A DNA stretch of 64,000 bases from Zygnema cylindricum (GCA_037447655.1 JBBHKE010000303.1:417168-481167); one strand, 5' to 3'; positions 34,608-46,892 are shown, counted from the stretch's first letter. Notes: a model not told the origin generated them from the sequence alone. Program-made: numbers and translations.

Positions 34608-35751
34608 TGTTGAAATTGAAAATCTTAATACTCACTAAATAGAGCTGTGAGGAGAGACCAAGTACTTAGAATATTTTTGGTCTATAAAGTTGTAATACTT
34701 ACCTCAGTTAGTGTGACAGTAGCAATAGTACTTTGTGAGTGAGATGTACTTCTGCAGGGACACGCGTCACAATACAAACATCATACAGGTTTCACGGAAA
34801 GGCGTCGACATACTTTACCACGCGTCACACATCGGACGAACACTATTGAAGAATCGGATGGACGGAGACTCAATCGGTTATCTAGGAGAATGATTTTTCG
34901 ACATTCAACGATGATCGTAGATGTGAATCGAGTCAACGGACGAGAATCACACGGGACCACAAAGTGACTCATCAATTTGTACGACCTCAGGTGACATGGA
35001 CCACTTTATCGACAATCAGCTGGACGCTTGCATCCACCACTGACTAAACACCTGTACAGAAAACTATTTGTATATCTAAAGCACATTAGTTTGTAGCGTA
35101 GCGAATTAGAATTTAGTGTTCCACTAAGAATATTTTTGTATAGTAGTCAATTAGGGTTTGGACGTACTCGTAGTACAATAGCGTACTAGGTGTAGAAATC
35201 TGATTAGTTAGTTTTCAGTAGATACTCTATGTGAGTATAAAAGTTTAGGACTTAGTCAAATTAGGATTATCATCTATTGAGATCTAACTCTCTAAGGGAC
35301 AGTTTTTGGGAAACTTCCAAGTATTGTATCTTATGGTATACAAGTTCAATTGGGCTGCAATTTTGGGAATTGGCAGATTGCATGTGATACTGCATTAGTG
35401 TGGATTTTGGTGTTATTTGGAAAGTGTGAGTACTTTCTGTGTTGTATTAAAGTTGGCTCTTTGAAAGGATTTCTAGTAGTTTTTGCTGAAGTCTATGTCT
35501 ACATCCACTACTACACCGCCAATCGCTATTAGAGTCAAGGATTAAATAGCGTCAAAAAAAAATAGCGTTATTGATTCAAATTTAGTACCTGAGACGTGGC
35601 AGATTGTGGTCCACCTACTTAAATAGAGTTATTAATTGTATTTCAGATTTTTTTTTTTGAAAAAAAGGCATCGAATTGGTGTTATATACTCTAATAGCTA
35701 TTGGCGGTGTACTGCTGGATCTCCACTTGCAACTGTGGTTGTAGAACAACA
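34608..35751 (+). repeat. Solo LTR of the D family inserted in element A
   Basis: Begins TGTTGAAATTGAAAATC, ends GTAGAACAACA, flanked by the 5-bp duplication TATAC (34603-34607, 35752-35756). Removing it restores the integrase frame (GGEYT joined to SNQFEDF). Its end matches the LTR of element D (CTACTGCTGCTCC region, GTAGAACAA). It carries a nested TA element at 35,514-35,709 and lacks the tRNA-like module. Confidence 0.9.
35514..35709. mobile_element. Stowaway-like TA element nested in the solo LTR
   Basis: 196 bp, TA on both sides (35512-35513, 35710-35711), termini CACCGCCAATCGCTATTAGA and inverse. The uninterrupted homologous LTR in element D (TACTACTGCTGCTCC near 59,870) shows the empty site. 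Confidence 0.88.
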
Positions 35752-36310
35752 TATACCTCCAATCAATTTGAGGATTTTTTGCGAGAAGATGGAGTGCAAC
35801 ACCAAAAGACAGTTCCTGAAAATCATGAGCAGAATGGTGTAGCTAAGAGGTTAAAAAGAACACTAAGTGATACAGGCAGGAGTATGTTGTCAGATAACAA
35901 GATAGGAAAGAGATTTTGTGCCGAAGCAATGAACTATGTTATTATTCTTAAGAATAGAGTTCTTACTTCAACGGTAAAAGGCCAAACACCTTATGAGAGA
36001 TGGACTGGCCGCAAACAAAATGTTACACACTAAAAGGTTTTTGGTAGTCAAGTGTTCAGTCTAGACAGAGATCGGTCAAATAGGAAGTTAGATCCAAAAG
36101 AAAAACCAAGATATCTGTTAGGATATGATGAAGATCTAAAAGGATATAGAGTGTATGATCTCAAGAGAGAAGATATAATCGTAGTGAAGCATCTAGTGGT
36201 CATGGATGAAGGGAAATCTATAGATCGCTTTAATGATAGAAAAACAGTCAAAATCAGATTTGAGTCAGAAAATTGTGATCACTTTGAGCTTCCTAACTAT
36301 CTAAGTTTCT
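35752..36310 (+). pseudogene. Element A integrase C-terminal part
   Basis: SNQFEDFLREDGVQHQ, then HEQNGVAKRLKRTLS (the third catalytic acid of the DDE core) and TPYERWTGRK, a TAA at 36,031, KVFGSQVFSL and the C-terminal GYDEDLKGYRVYDL block. Interrupted by stops. Confidence 0.85.
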
Positions 36311-37405
36311 GAGAAGATGATGATCTTACAAATACGGATCAGATCAAAGAGGACACAGCCGTGGGACCCCTAGTAACAACTCCAACTGAAGCGGAAGACG
36401 TGGTAGAAATAGACATCGGAATCGAGGGATAGGGGAGAAGTGGAAACTGTTTGGAAAAATCCACGGGAGCCATCTATTCCGGCAACAAAGTTTGAGGGAG
36501 GAAGAAGAAGCAACAAAACAGTGCAAGAGAGACAAGTTACCAACAAGGTAACCAAATTGTTTCACCCCCATGAGCCTCAAACTTATAAAAAGGCAATGAA
36601 TTGTCTTGAAAGGAACCTATGGAATAAACCAATAACGAGGAGATGACTTTAATTATGGCTGCCGATACATGGGAATTGGTGGATTGTCCTCTTGACAGAA
36701 AGTCAATTGGGTTTAAGTGGGTATATAAATTGAAACTCAACCCCGATAACACCATTGAGCGCTACAAGGCTCGGTTAGTGGCTAAAGGATATACCTAGAA
36801 AGAAGGAATTGACTACGAGGAAGCTTTTGCTCCGGTCGTCAAGTTTCCCTCCATTCGGATACTTCTCAATATGGTTGCAGCAGAAGACATGGAAGTACAT
36901 CAGATGGACATCAAGACAGCCTTCCTACATGGAGAGGTGGAAGAGGAGATCTTTATGCGACAGCCCGAAAGATTTGTGGAACAAGGGGAGGAGAGTAAGG
37001 TATGCCGATCGATCAAATCTTTGTATGGGTTGAAACAGGCGCCTCGGCAATGAAAAAAAAAGCTCGATGAGTTTCTTACGAGTTTGGGATATATTGGGAT
37101 CAACTCAGATCACTCAATTTATTTGTTTAAATATGAGAAAGGAGTTATCTTTATTGTTTTTTTTTTTTTTTTTGATGATTTGCTTGTTTTAAGTAAATCT
37201 ATGGATAAAATAAATAAGTTGAAAAATGATATAAAAGGAAGATTTGAGATGAAAGATATGGGAGAAACAAGGTATATTTTGGGAATTCAAGTAGAGAGAG
37301 ACAAAGATAAAAAGATAATAAGATTAACTTAGAAAGAGGCCATTGGAAGCATGTTAGAAGGATTCCAAATGGACAAGGCTAATAGTTGTACCACTCCAGT
37401 GGAAT
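36311..37405 (+). pseudogene. Element A linker and reverse transcriptase, truncated
   Basis: After a frameshifted linker, RT begins ADTWELVDCPLDRKS near 36,664, then RYKARLVAKGYT, TAG, KEGIDY, and HQMDIKTAFLHGE with the first catalytic Asp. TGA follows APRQ near 37,051. The YVDD box is replaced by FFFFFDD (37,157-37,185, a T-run slip). Frame ends at 37,405 where an inverted LTR segment begins; RNase H is missing. Confidence 0.88.
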
Positions 37406-37980
37406 TGTTAAAATGTGTGTATTTTTTAGGTCTGTATTTGTCTATGTTGAAAAGAAGTAATTAATATTCACTTTTTAATTTAGACTCTAGAGTGAATAAA
37501 GAGAGAGAGAGAGTCACCATGACCGCCGCTATGTCCAAAATCCGCCAAAGATTCATTCGGGTTTGGCGGGGGCGACGTCGTACATCCGATCATGTATTCT
37601 ACACGGTAAGATTCGCGACTGCGAGCGCCGTTTGACTATAGATTTTTGTCAATTTTGGTGTGTTTAAGTGAAAGTGACGTTTGTGTGACACTTTTATTAA
37701 TCATTGAACCACGAACGTGTATCGTTTTGTTAATGCCTTAATGGTTAAGGCGTAGGTCTAGTAAGTACCCCGTAGGCTTAGGGTCAAATCGTGTTTAGGG
37801 CAACATTTTGGTAATCTATAAATCTGTCTGCCTGTCTGCCTCTTTCTTTCTGACTATGGCGGCAGCCATGGTGACTCTCTCTCTCTCTCTTCACTCTAGA
37901 GTATAAATTAAGAAGTGAATATTAATTACTTCTTTTCAACATAAACAAATACATACCTAAAAAATACACACATTTTAACA
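37406..37980 (-). repeat. LTR palindrome: minus-strand 3' LTR of unit C joined to an inverted LTR end
   Basis: The right end (inverse TGTTAAAATGTGTGTATT at 37,980) directly follows the polypurine tract of unit C, so it is C's 3' LTR read on the minus strand. The left end (37,406 onward) is an inverted copy of the same first ~125 bp, making terminal arms of about 125 bp around a 300-bp centre. The centre holds a tRNA-like sequence (AATGGTTAAGGCGTAGG with GGGTCAAATCGTG, 37,738-37,800). Probably a 3'-truncated LTR rejoined to an inverted LTR start. Confidence 0.65.
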
Positions 37981-39535
37981 CTCCCCTTATTTTCTCGTCT
38001 ACTTTTCTTTCAACTCACACTTAATAACAAAACACATTTTTTTTCCTTTCCCTTTTTTTTTTCCCCTTATAAAACTTTAAGTGAATAGCCCCGTATTTGA
38101 AAGAGTGTATTAGATGAACCGAAATAATAATTGCATCACGCATTTTATTTTGCATGCCATTTTTCATAAATCCGGGCTTTTGGAGCAAGGACTTTATCCA
38201 CCTCATTCCTTTTTAATCCGAGCAAAATCCATATTCCCACTTGCATTTCAAATAGCCAGCCCCATCCCCAACGTGCAACACATACCCAGATGCTAACCCT
38301 TTTACAAGCACACCTTCATAAATGGCTTCACTTCCATTAGTGATGTCAAATCCATTACCCCCCAAGTTTATCTTTAAATCACAAGTCCCCACTAAGTTCC
38401 TCATAAAATCTACATCGTCCGTACTCATATATTTGTACATGATACTTACCCCATTTTTTAAACTTCCCTCACTCTCTCCCATGGAATTCTTTCCACTATC
38501 ATTTTCTATTTTGATTCCCAAAAAATATTTCTCCTCCCCTGAACCTTTCATTAAATATTCCTCTTCTCCCCAATCCTTTCGAGCCCCTCTAGATTTACTT
38601 CTCCCCTTTCCATGGAATCCGCTGAAGTCTCATCTTTATACCAATTTTCAGTCACCAAAATGTCTATGAAAATATCCTCATTGTTTTTACCTTTTTCAAG
38701 TACCTCCTTTCTCTTAACCTCCAAAATACCTCCGAAAGCACACTGTTGCTTTCCTGGAATTTCTGTGTGTTTTTCTCTCTTCCCCATACTACCGATGTGG
38801 AGAAGCTCCGAAATATCTTCATGGTGTTTCTCCTCTTCCCCATCTTCCTCCTCATTCACATTCCAACTTCTAATTTCTTCCAAAAAAGGACATTCTTCCA
38901 TATAGTAACCCGGTTCCCTACAAAAGGAGCAAACCCCTCCTTTCGAAACTCCCCTTACTTTTCCTCTTCCTCTCATTCCACCAATATTCCGATAAGGTTT
39001 ATCGTTTTCTTTCTTCCTCTCATCACGCTTCCGCCAGTCACCACCAGCTTCTAGTGCATTTACCCTATCACTTCCCCTTCGAAGCTCCAAAATGCCTTCC
39101 CTCACAAGAATCATCCTCATGGAAATGCCCCAATTCCATGAGGAGCAATTCATTTCCTACATACAATTAATGATGTTTTCGTACTCATCTGGAAGTTTCA
39201 TGATTAGTGTGTCAATTTTTTTCTCCTCGGATTCTACATATCCTACACTAGCAAGCTCAACATATAACACAACAATATCATTACAAAACTCTATCATGCT
39301 ACCGCCCTTATAAACATAGGCCTCTATTTCCCGTTTAACTAATTGTTGCCTCTATATAGTCTCACTCTTATAAATCTGAATTAGTGTATCCCAAATTTAT
39401 GAAGACTTGGTTAGGTTTATAAGAGTGATAGCTATGGACTTAGACATGTTTCTAAGTATAAGATGTTTTGCTATAGTGATTTTACACTCCCAAATTTTAC
39501 AGTCATTTTCTAAAGTTATTGGTTTAGCTATAACC
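37981..39535 (-). pseudogene. Internal region of copia unit C (gag kept, integrase and most RT deleted)
   Basis: Polypurine tract inverse CTCCCCTTATTTTC at 37,981. On the minus strand: gag with GDWRKRDERKKEN, knuckle CSFCREPGYYMEEC (His replaced by Tyr), an acidic region and QQCAFGG, then a jump to the RT tail (EEKYFLGIKIENDS, DDVDFMRN) and RNase H start (GGNGFDITNGSEA, GYVLHVGDG). Protease core, integrase and the RT catalytic part are absent. PBS inverse at 39,521-39,535 keeps GGTTAT. Same architecture as unit E, so a non-autonomous lineage. Confidence 0.75.
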
Positions 39536-40672
39536 TGTAATTCTATGGGCTCCATTCCCACACAAAATTCGCAGGTCCAAAGAAGCTAATCTAGATAGTA
39601 CCGACTACAAGTTTATATAAACCCAAATGATTGACCCCTTGAGAATCAAAACCGCATTACAGATTCACCCCTGTGGAATACTACTTTTTGTGTGATCTGT
39701 TCCACCACAGAATGGAGAGTTAGAATATGAGTTTTGGATAACATTCCCCACTTTGACTTTCCCTTAGAAATGCAGCCACATTGGTAGGCAAACACTCTAA
39801 CCGACTACACCCCTGTGTAGCTTGAACTCTTTTGAGTCCACAGCAAAAAAAATCACTGAAAATGGTCAACTAAGTTGATTGTTATGGCTGGCCAAAGTTA
39901 GACTTTTATACAAGATGCTCTTTGGGAGAGGCGGCTACCTACCCAAAATATTATAAGTCCTAAAACCCCTCTCTTAAACCCCTAGAATTTATATACGAAC
40001 CAATCGCATGACTGTACCGTACAAGAAAGTACAGGTGATGGAGTACTTTATTTACGTTCCTTGTACGACATTGTCATAATGATGACATTTGTCACATTCG
40101 GTCTTGTCATCCTAAGTGCCGGAGATCCTGCAATCCTCCAGGACATTGCCATGTGTCATTTGGATTGGCGGCGCTCGAAAACGCGAAAGCGGCCAATTCG
40201 AAATCCCCGTTCGCACCACCGCCGTCGATTGAAATCGGCTTTTTATCCGGACCGTTGAAATAAATGTTCGCAGCATTTATTTCGTGCAGTACTACATTAC
40301 ACAACTAGTTCTATGTTCTCGTACCTTTTATTTGGTAAACGAGATGTCGTACTTGTACATGTTTAAATATCTATCAAACCCTGCATACCTTAGCATTAGT
40401 CGTAGACAAAATGGACAGAGCTAACGGCTACGGGCGATTTGACAGACGGTTGGTATTAGGATCAATTTTTGGGTCCGTCAAATGCCTTTTTAGTAAATCT
40501 ACCAAGTCTACTTCCTATCTCTCTAGAGGTCATAGGCAGCCATGGCTCTGTCTCCCTATCCAACCTTCAGTGACTACAACAAGTGTGGGGGCTTGGAGAA
40601 GGGAGTTAGAGGCAGACTGCCTCTGCCTTTTTCTATCCTAATACAAACCTAGAAGATATAGAAATATCAACA
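39536..40672 (-). repeat. LTR shared by units C and E
   Basis: 1,137 bp. On the minus strand it starts TGTTGATATTTCTATATC (40,672) and ends ATAGAATTACA (39,536). It is 5' LTR to unit C and 3' LTR to unit E, since a polypurine tract (inverse CTCCCCTTATTTTC) adjoins at 40,673. Near-identical by eye to 42,638-43,775. Contains the reverse tRNA-like module (40,395-40,485) and the CCATGGCTGCC block near 40,540. Confidence 0.85.
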
Positions 40673-42637
40673 CTCCCCTTATTTTCTAGTCTATTTATTT
40701 TCAAATCCCACACAAAAAAAACAAACACCCGCTCCCCCCTTTTTCTTTTTCCTTTTCCTTTTCTTTTCATAAAACTTTACGAAAATACCCTCATATTTTA
40801 AAAGGTCTATTATATGAGTTGAAATAAACAATCCACCTTGCTGATCAGACATTTTATTTAGCATCCCACTTTTCATAAATCTGAGCAAAAATTTTATCCA
40901 CCTCATCACTTTTCCATCCACACAAAATCTGATTTCCCTCTTGCAGTTCAAACAGCTAGCCCCATCTCCAATCTGCAACACACACCCAGATGCTAACCCT
41001 TTTAAAGGCAAATCTTTAGAAATGGCATCACTCCCATTAGTGATGTCAAATCCGTTACCCCCCAGATTTACCTTTAAATAAAGAGTCCCCACTTAGTTCC
41101 TCATAAAATCTACATCTTCCGAACTCATATTTCTATCCATGATAATTACCCTATTTTTTGAACTTTCCTCACTTTCTCCTATGGATTTCTTTTTACTATC
41201 ACATTCTATTTTTATTCCCAAAAAATATTTCTCCTCCCGTATTCCTTTTATCAAATATTCCTCTTCTCCCCCATCCTTTAAAACTGTTGAAGTCTCGCTT
41301 ATAGACCAGTTTTTTGTTTCCAAAATATCTATAAAATTATCCTCATTATTTTTATTTTTCCCTTTTTCATTTATGGATCTTGGATCTGACTTTCTCATTT
41401 CTAAGTCATACTTTCTACACTCCTTGACATCCTCATCATGTCTAAAACCCTCAAGTACCTCCCTTCCCTTTACTTCCCTAATGCCTCCAAAAGCACATTG
41501 TTGCTTTCGTGGAATTTGTGTGTGCTTTTCTCTCTTCTCCATACTACCGATGTGAAAAAGCTCCAAAACTTCTTCATCCTCTTTGTTCTCTTCCCCTTTC
41601 TTCTCCTCATTCACATTCCAACTTCTAAGTTCTTCCAAACAAAGGCATTTCTCCATATAATGACCCGGTTCCCTACAAATGAAGCAACCCCATTCTTTAA
41701 AGCTCCCTTTTCTTTTCCTCTCCCTCTCTTTCCACCGAAGTTCCGATAAGGTTTACCTTTGTCTTTTTTCCTCTCGTCACGCTTTCGCTCGTCACCGCCG
41801 TTCTTCTCATCACGCTTCCGCCAGTCACCACCAGCTGTAAATGCATTCATCCTATTACTCCCCCCTACAAAGCTCCAAAGTGCTTACCCTCACATGAATT
41901 ATCCCCATGGTAATGGTCTAAGTCCATGAGAAGCCATCTACTCCCAACATATGGTGAACGATGTCTTCGTACTCATATAGGAGTTTCATGATTAATGTAT
42001 TAAACTTTCTCTCCTCAGATTCTACATATCCCGCTCTAGCAAGCTCAACATATAACGCAACAATATCATTTCAAAACTCTATCATGCTACCGCCTTTATA
42101 TATATAGGCCGCGATTTCTTGTTTTACTAATTGCTTCCTCTGTATAGTCTCACTCTTATAAACTTGAATTAGTGTTTCCCAGATTTCCGTAGCCTCAATT
42201 AGATTAATAAGAGTGATAGCTATGGACTTAGACCCATATCTAAGATTGAGATGTTTTGCTATAGTGTTTTTATATTTTCAAATTTTTCTATCATTTTCTC
42301 AGTTTTTGGTTCAGTTATAATCCCCACAAGTGGAACCTTAGCCGAGAGCCTAGCTCCCCTCACCATCGGTGTCCCTTTATCTTTCTCCCCCTTCCCCCCT
42401 ACCATGGTAATGATTTTCCCTTCAACTTCCGTTGCATCCTTACTCTGGTTGGTTTTATGGAAAGCCCCACATGATTCTCCATAGTGAGTTCTTCCAAAGC
42501 CCGGTGGCGGACACCTCACTTGTCCTTAAACAATTCCCCATAAGTGCTTTTCGAAAAGCAATCCCTCCATCGTAAACTCCGAATAAGTGAAGTTTATTCT
42601 ATCAAACATAGGCACCCTAGATGGTTGGCCCATAGCC
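40673..42637 (-). pseudogene. Internal region of copia unit E (gag kept, integrase and most RT deleted)
   Basis: Minus strand: a gag segment (GDWRKRDEKNGG), an intact CCHC knuckle CFICREPGHYMEKC near 41,655-41,700, a charged region ending in QQCAFGGIREVKG, and the same deletion as unit C leading to EEKYFLGIKIECDS, EDVDFMRN and GGNGFDITNGSDA. The gag 5' end near 42,637-42,500 begins MGQPSRVPMFD after the PBS. About 1.97 kb between LTRs against about 4.3 kb in element B. Confidence 0.78.
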
Positions 42638-43775
42638 CGTACTTCTATGGGCTCCATTGCCACACAAAATTCGCAGGTCCAAAGAAGCTAATCTAGATAG
42701 TACCGACTCCAAATTTATATAAACCCAAATGATTGACCCTCTGAGAATCAAATTCGCATTAGAGCTTCACCTCTGTGAAATAAGTACTTTTTGTGTGATC
42801 TGTTCCACCACAGAATGGAGAGTTAGAATATGAGTTTTGGATAACATTCCCCACTTTGACTTTCCCTTAGAAATGCAGCCACATTGGTAGGCAAACACTC
42901 TAACCGACTACACCCCTGTGTAGCTTGAACTCTTTTGAGTCCACAGCAAAAAAAATCACTGAAAATGGTCAACTAAGTTGATTGTTATGGCTGGCCAAAG
43001 TTAGACTTTTATACAAGATGCTCTTTGGGAGAGGCGGCTACCTACCCAAAATATTATAAGTCCTAAAACCCCTCTCTTAAACCCCTAGAATTTATATACG
43101 AACCAATCGCATGACTGTACCGTACAAGAAAGTACAGGTGATGGAGTACTTTATTTACGTTCCTTGTACGACATCGTCATAATGATGACATTTGTCACAT
43201 TCAGTCTTGTCATCCTAAGTGCCGGAGATCCTACAATCCTCCAGGACATTACCATGTGGCATTTGAAGTGGCGGCGCTCGAAAACGCGAAAGCGGCCAAT
43301 TTGAAATCCCCGTTCGCACCACCGCCGTCGATTCATATCGGCTTTTTATCCGGACCGTCGAAATAAATGTTCGCAGCATTTATTTTGTGCGGTACTATAT
43401 TACACAACTAGTTCTATGTTCTTGTACCTCTAATTTGTTAAACTAAATGTCTTACTTGTATATGTTTAAATATCTACTAAACCCTACATACCTTAGCAAT
43501 AGTCGTAGACTAAACGGACAAAGCTAACTATTACGGGTGATTTGACGGACGGTTAATACTAGGATCTATTCTCGGGTTTGTCAAATGCCTTTTTAGTAAA
43601 TCTACCAAGTCTACTTCCTGTCTCTCTAGAGGGCATAGGCAGCCATGGCTCTATCTCCATATCCAACCTTTAGTGACTACAACAAGTGTGGGGGCTTGGA
43701 GAAGGGAGTTAGAGGCAAACTGCCTCTACCTTTTTCTATCTTAATACAAACCTAGAAAATACACAAATATCAACA
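42638..43775 (-). repeat. LTR shared by units E and F
   Basis: 1,138 bp, near-identical to 39,536-40,672 including the ACTGTACCGTACAAGAAAG stretch. Its minus-strand start (43,775, TGTTGATATTTGTG) abuts the F internal fragment; its end abuts the E primer-binding site (GGGCTATGGGCCAACC inverse at 42,622-42,637). Confidence 0.85.
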
Positions 43776-44096
43776 TAACCCCTACAAGTGGAACTGTAGG
43801 TGAGAGCCTAGCTCCCCTCACCATAGGTGTTCGTTTACCCTTCTCCTCTTTTCTCTCCTCTAATGCAATACTTTCCCTTTCACCTATCGTTCTATCTAAA
43901 CTCTGTTTGGTTTTCCTGGGTAGCCCCAGTTGAATCTTCATATTGAGTTCCATTGAAGCTCGATGGTGGAAACCGCACTTGTCTCGAAACGATTCCCCAT
44001 AAGTGCTTGTCGAAAAGCAATCCCTCCATCGTAATTTCCTAGTAAGTGAAGTCTGTTCCATCAAACATTGGCACCCTAGATGGTGGGCCCATAACC
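43776..44096 (-). pseudogene. Internal fragment of copia unit F (gag 5' end)
   Basis: 321 bp homologous to the first part of unit E's internal region (shared GAGAGCCTAGCTCCCCTCACC at 43,808 and 42,347). Minus-strand gag starts in the LTR and continues VMGPPSRVPMFD. The rest of the element is gone; the fragment sits directly against the E/F LTR. Confidence 0.75.
44082..44096 (-). other. Primer-binding site of unit F
   Basis: On the minus strand GGTTATGGGCCCACC, a perfect 15-base match to the complement of the plant initiator tRNA-Met anticodon arm, immediately downstream of the LTR end. Confidence 0.8.
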
Positions 44097-44556
44097 TCAA
44101 ATTTTATGGGTTCCATTTCCCCACAGAAATTCCAGACCTAAAGAAACTTATCTAGATAGTGGCAACTCTAAGTTGAACAAAACCCAAATGACTGACACCT
44201 TGACTGTCAAAACTCGTATACAACTTCACCCTTGTGAAAGAAGAATTTCTGTGTGCTCAATATCACCACAGAATGCAAAGCTTGAACATGTGTTTTGGAC
44301 ATCATTCCCCACTTTCACTTTCCCTTAGAAATGCAGCCACCCTGACAAAAAAAAACTTTGACGGACTAAACTTGTGTGTAGCGTGGACTCCCCTGAGTCC
44401 GCAGCAAAAAGAATCACTGAAGTCCGCAGCAAAAAGAATCACTGAATTTGCTCCCTTGAGCAATTAGTTATGGCTGGCCAAAGATGGCTTATAAATACAA
44501 AAGATCACTTGGAGAGAGGCGCCTCAAACAGGCTTAATCCCTTAAATCATACTCAC
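44097..44556 (-). repeat. Unit F 5' LTR, proximal part (split by a solo LTR)
   Basis: Begins at the PBS and is related to the 39.5 and 42.6 kb LTRs (shared AACATTCCCCAC-like and CTTTCCCTTAGAAATGCAGCC stretches). Split at 44,556 by the solo LTR and resumes at 45,595 (AACTACCTACTAC, compare AACTACCTAATAC at 48,090) for about 70 bp. Confidence 0.7.
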
Positions 44557-45589
44557 TGCAATTCTGTGTCCTCCATTGGACTATAAAATCTAAGGAGCCT
44601 CTAGATAGTTTTCAACTAACCCACTTCAAGCCACAACCACTGCTGTCGAAGAAGGCAAACTGACTGTTTGACTACACCCTTGTGTAGCCTGGACTCCCCT
44701 TAGTCCGTATCATAAAGAATCACTGAAAACGGCCAACCAACCGATTAGTTATGAAGTGGCAAAGATGCCAAATTTATACAAAAAGGAGAGAGGTCACTAC
44801 CTACCAAATTCTCTAAGTCTTAAACCCCTCTCACAACCCCTATCTACTAACGTACGGACCAATCATATTACTGTACCGTACCAAAAAGTACTACTACCGG
44901 TGTACCTTTGTACGACCAATGTTCGACAAGGCTATTACATGGATGCGTGCCCTCTTTTTACTCGTTCGTAGATTCCTCGGAATTCCCACGACCAAATGTC
45001 ATCTCTCCACGTGGCGCCAGGTCAGCCATGTCACAAAAAGCTAAAGTGACCACTTCGGGATCTTGGCGATGATGTGCGCCGTTGGATATCGACCAAAATG
45101 AAATCTCAGCCGTCATAATTACTTGCACAATATTTGTTTCACTGTCGAAACAAAACGCGCGGTATCCATTTCGAAACCGTACCGTACTCTGTACTTTACA
45201 AAATTGTATTTATGCATGTCGTATATAGTTTTAGTTAAAGGAATAAGTTCAATTCTAACTAAATATATATCTATCAAACCCTATAGCATTTAGCACTGAT
45301 TTTAGACTAATAGGATAAAGCTGACTGTTACCTGTCAACTTGACGGACGGTAGGTACCGAGATCCAATCTTGGGTCCGTTAAGTATCTTGTTAGTAACCT
45401 ACTAAAAAACAACTGCCTCTTAAACTAAGGCAGCCATGGTTCAACCACCATTTCTAACCTTCAGTGACTAAGACAAGCATGGAAGCTAGAGAGAGGAGGT
45501 GGAGCCAGGTTGTCCGCTCTTTTTCTTTCCTTTTTATACTGATACATTTAGACCTAAAAAAAACTTTATAAATCTACCAAATTTCAGCA
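44557..45589 (-). repeat. Solo LTR (B-like) inserted in unit F LTR
   Basis: 1,033 bp. On the minus strand it runs TGCTGAAATTTGG ... GACACAGAATTGCA. Flanks CTCAC (44552-44556) and ATCAC (45590-45594) form a 4/5 target duplication, and the homologous LTR at 48,080 shows the uninterrupted site. Contains the CCATGGCTGCC block (45,431) and tRNA-like module (45,310-45,395). Confidence 0.8.
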
Positions 45590-45664
45590 ATCACAACTAC
45601 CTACTACTCTACCCTAGGCTAATCAAAAAGAGTGTATAGTACAAGAAGGTACAGTGGCCTAGGG

Positions 45665-46471
45665 TACCTGTCGCTCGTCAAGTTGCCAGTAGCTTTATCC
45701 TATTAGTCTAAGACCAGTGCTAAGTGATTTATAGTTTGATAAGTATATAAATGTTAACATCTTGAGTAATTCATTTATAGATTCCTAGTACATAGAAACA
45801 GTTCAAGTACAATACAGTTGTATGTATTTTATGAAACAGATACCCCACATTTGTTTCAACCGTGAAACAAATACCGCGCGTCTATTTTCAACGGCTAAAA
45901 TTATAGCCCGTTTTTATCAGACGGCCACGATAGGCGTCGCGATCGCAGAATAGGTAATTTTGGCGTTTTACGGTCATCGCCATGTTAAGTGACACGTGGC
46001 GCGACAACATTGGATTGTGGCAACCTCGGAGATTACAGGAACAAATCCGGATATGGCATGTGTCGACTTTATGGCCATGTCGTACGATGGTCGTACAGAA
46101 AAGTCACCGACACCTGTACTTTTTTGAACAACAAAGTATTGTGATTGGTGCCGTACGTCAGTAGATAGAGTTTTAAAGAGAGATAGGACTTAGAAAATTT
46201 AGTAGGTAGCCACCTCTCTCCGAGAGAGCTCTTGTACAAAAGGTCATCTTTGACCACTCATAACTTACTGCTCAAGGGAGCAATTTCAGAGATTATTTTT
46301 GACTTATTTTTGACAAGCTTAGAGGAGTCTTGCCTTCACTGGGTTGAAGATGGTCAAATTTTTTGTCTACCAAGGTGGCAGTCATTCTTGCTAAAATACA
46401 AAGGAGTCAGGGTTATCCTAGAGGCTTCGTGTGAGCTAACCATTCTAAGGACATAGGGAGGTCTTAGAATT
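45665..46471 (+). repeat. Solo or truncated LTR of the A type
   Basis: Follows the A 5' LTR from TTGCCAGTAGCTTTATCC to the end GAGGTCTTAGAATTGC. The first third is missing at an inverted junction with the unit F LTR. No internal region follows. Confidence 0.75.
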
Positions 46472-46472
46472 G

Positions 46473-46892
46473 CTGTCTTTTACACGAAAGAAAAGACGCC
46501 TTAGAGAGATATCCTACGGCAAAGATTTTGTTGTCGTTTACAAATCCGCCTTGTACGAGGGCACATGGCTATTATCAATTCAGAGGTCGTCATCGCTTGT
46601 TCGCGGTGGATGATACATTTTTGTTTTCAAGTGAACCAATAGAGAGGTCTAGTGTGAGGCAAGTCTCTTCTATGGGACAATTGAGGAGACTATCTTGACA
46701 GAAGATAAAAAGAGGTTTTGCTTCGAAAACTCAAAATTGGACGGTTGAAATCTTTGCCCAAAAGTTTGGAGAATTTTGTCGAATCTTCAGTAAACATGTT
46801 TAAATAAAAGAAGACAAAAAGCGGTAGGGCTTTGTACGGAAAGGTACGTTTTTCAGTAAACAATCCCACTTTTTGCTTGATGGATCCCCATC
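46473..46892. mobile_element. Family 2 TIR element, right part
   Basis: Right end AATCCCACTTTTTGCTTGATGG and ATCCCCATC followed by TTA (46893-46895), as in the copies ending at 1,469 and 27,893. Left border approximate, abutting the LTR. Confidence 0.5.

Noticed and set aside
37738-37800. Functional tRNA gene
   Set aside because: Has A-box and B-box-like motifs but the stems do not pair and it lies inside an LTR; kept only as a tRNA-like module.
38551-39153. Independent host gene on the minus strand (200 codons)
   Set aside because: Contains a gag-type CCHC-like knuckle and lies between an LTR, PBS and polypurine tract; it is unit C gag.
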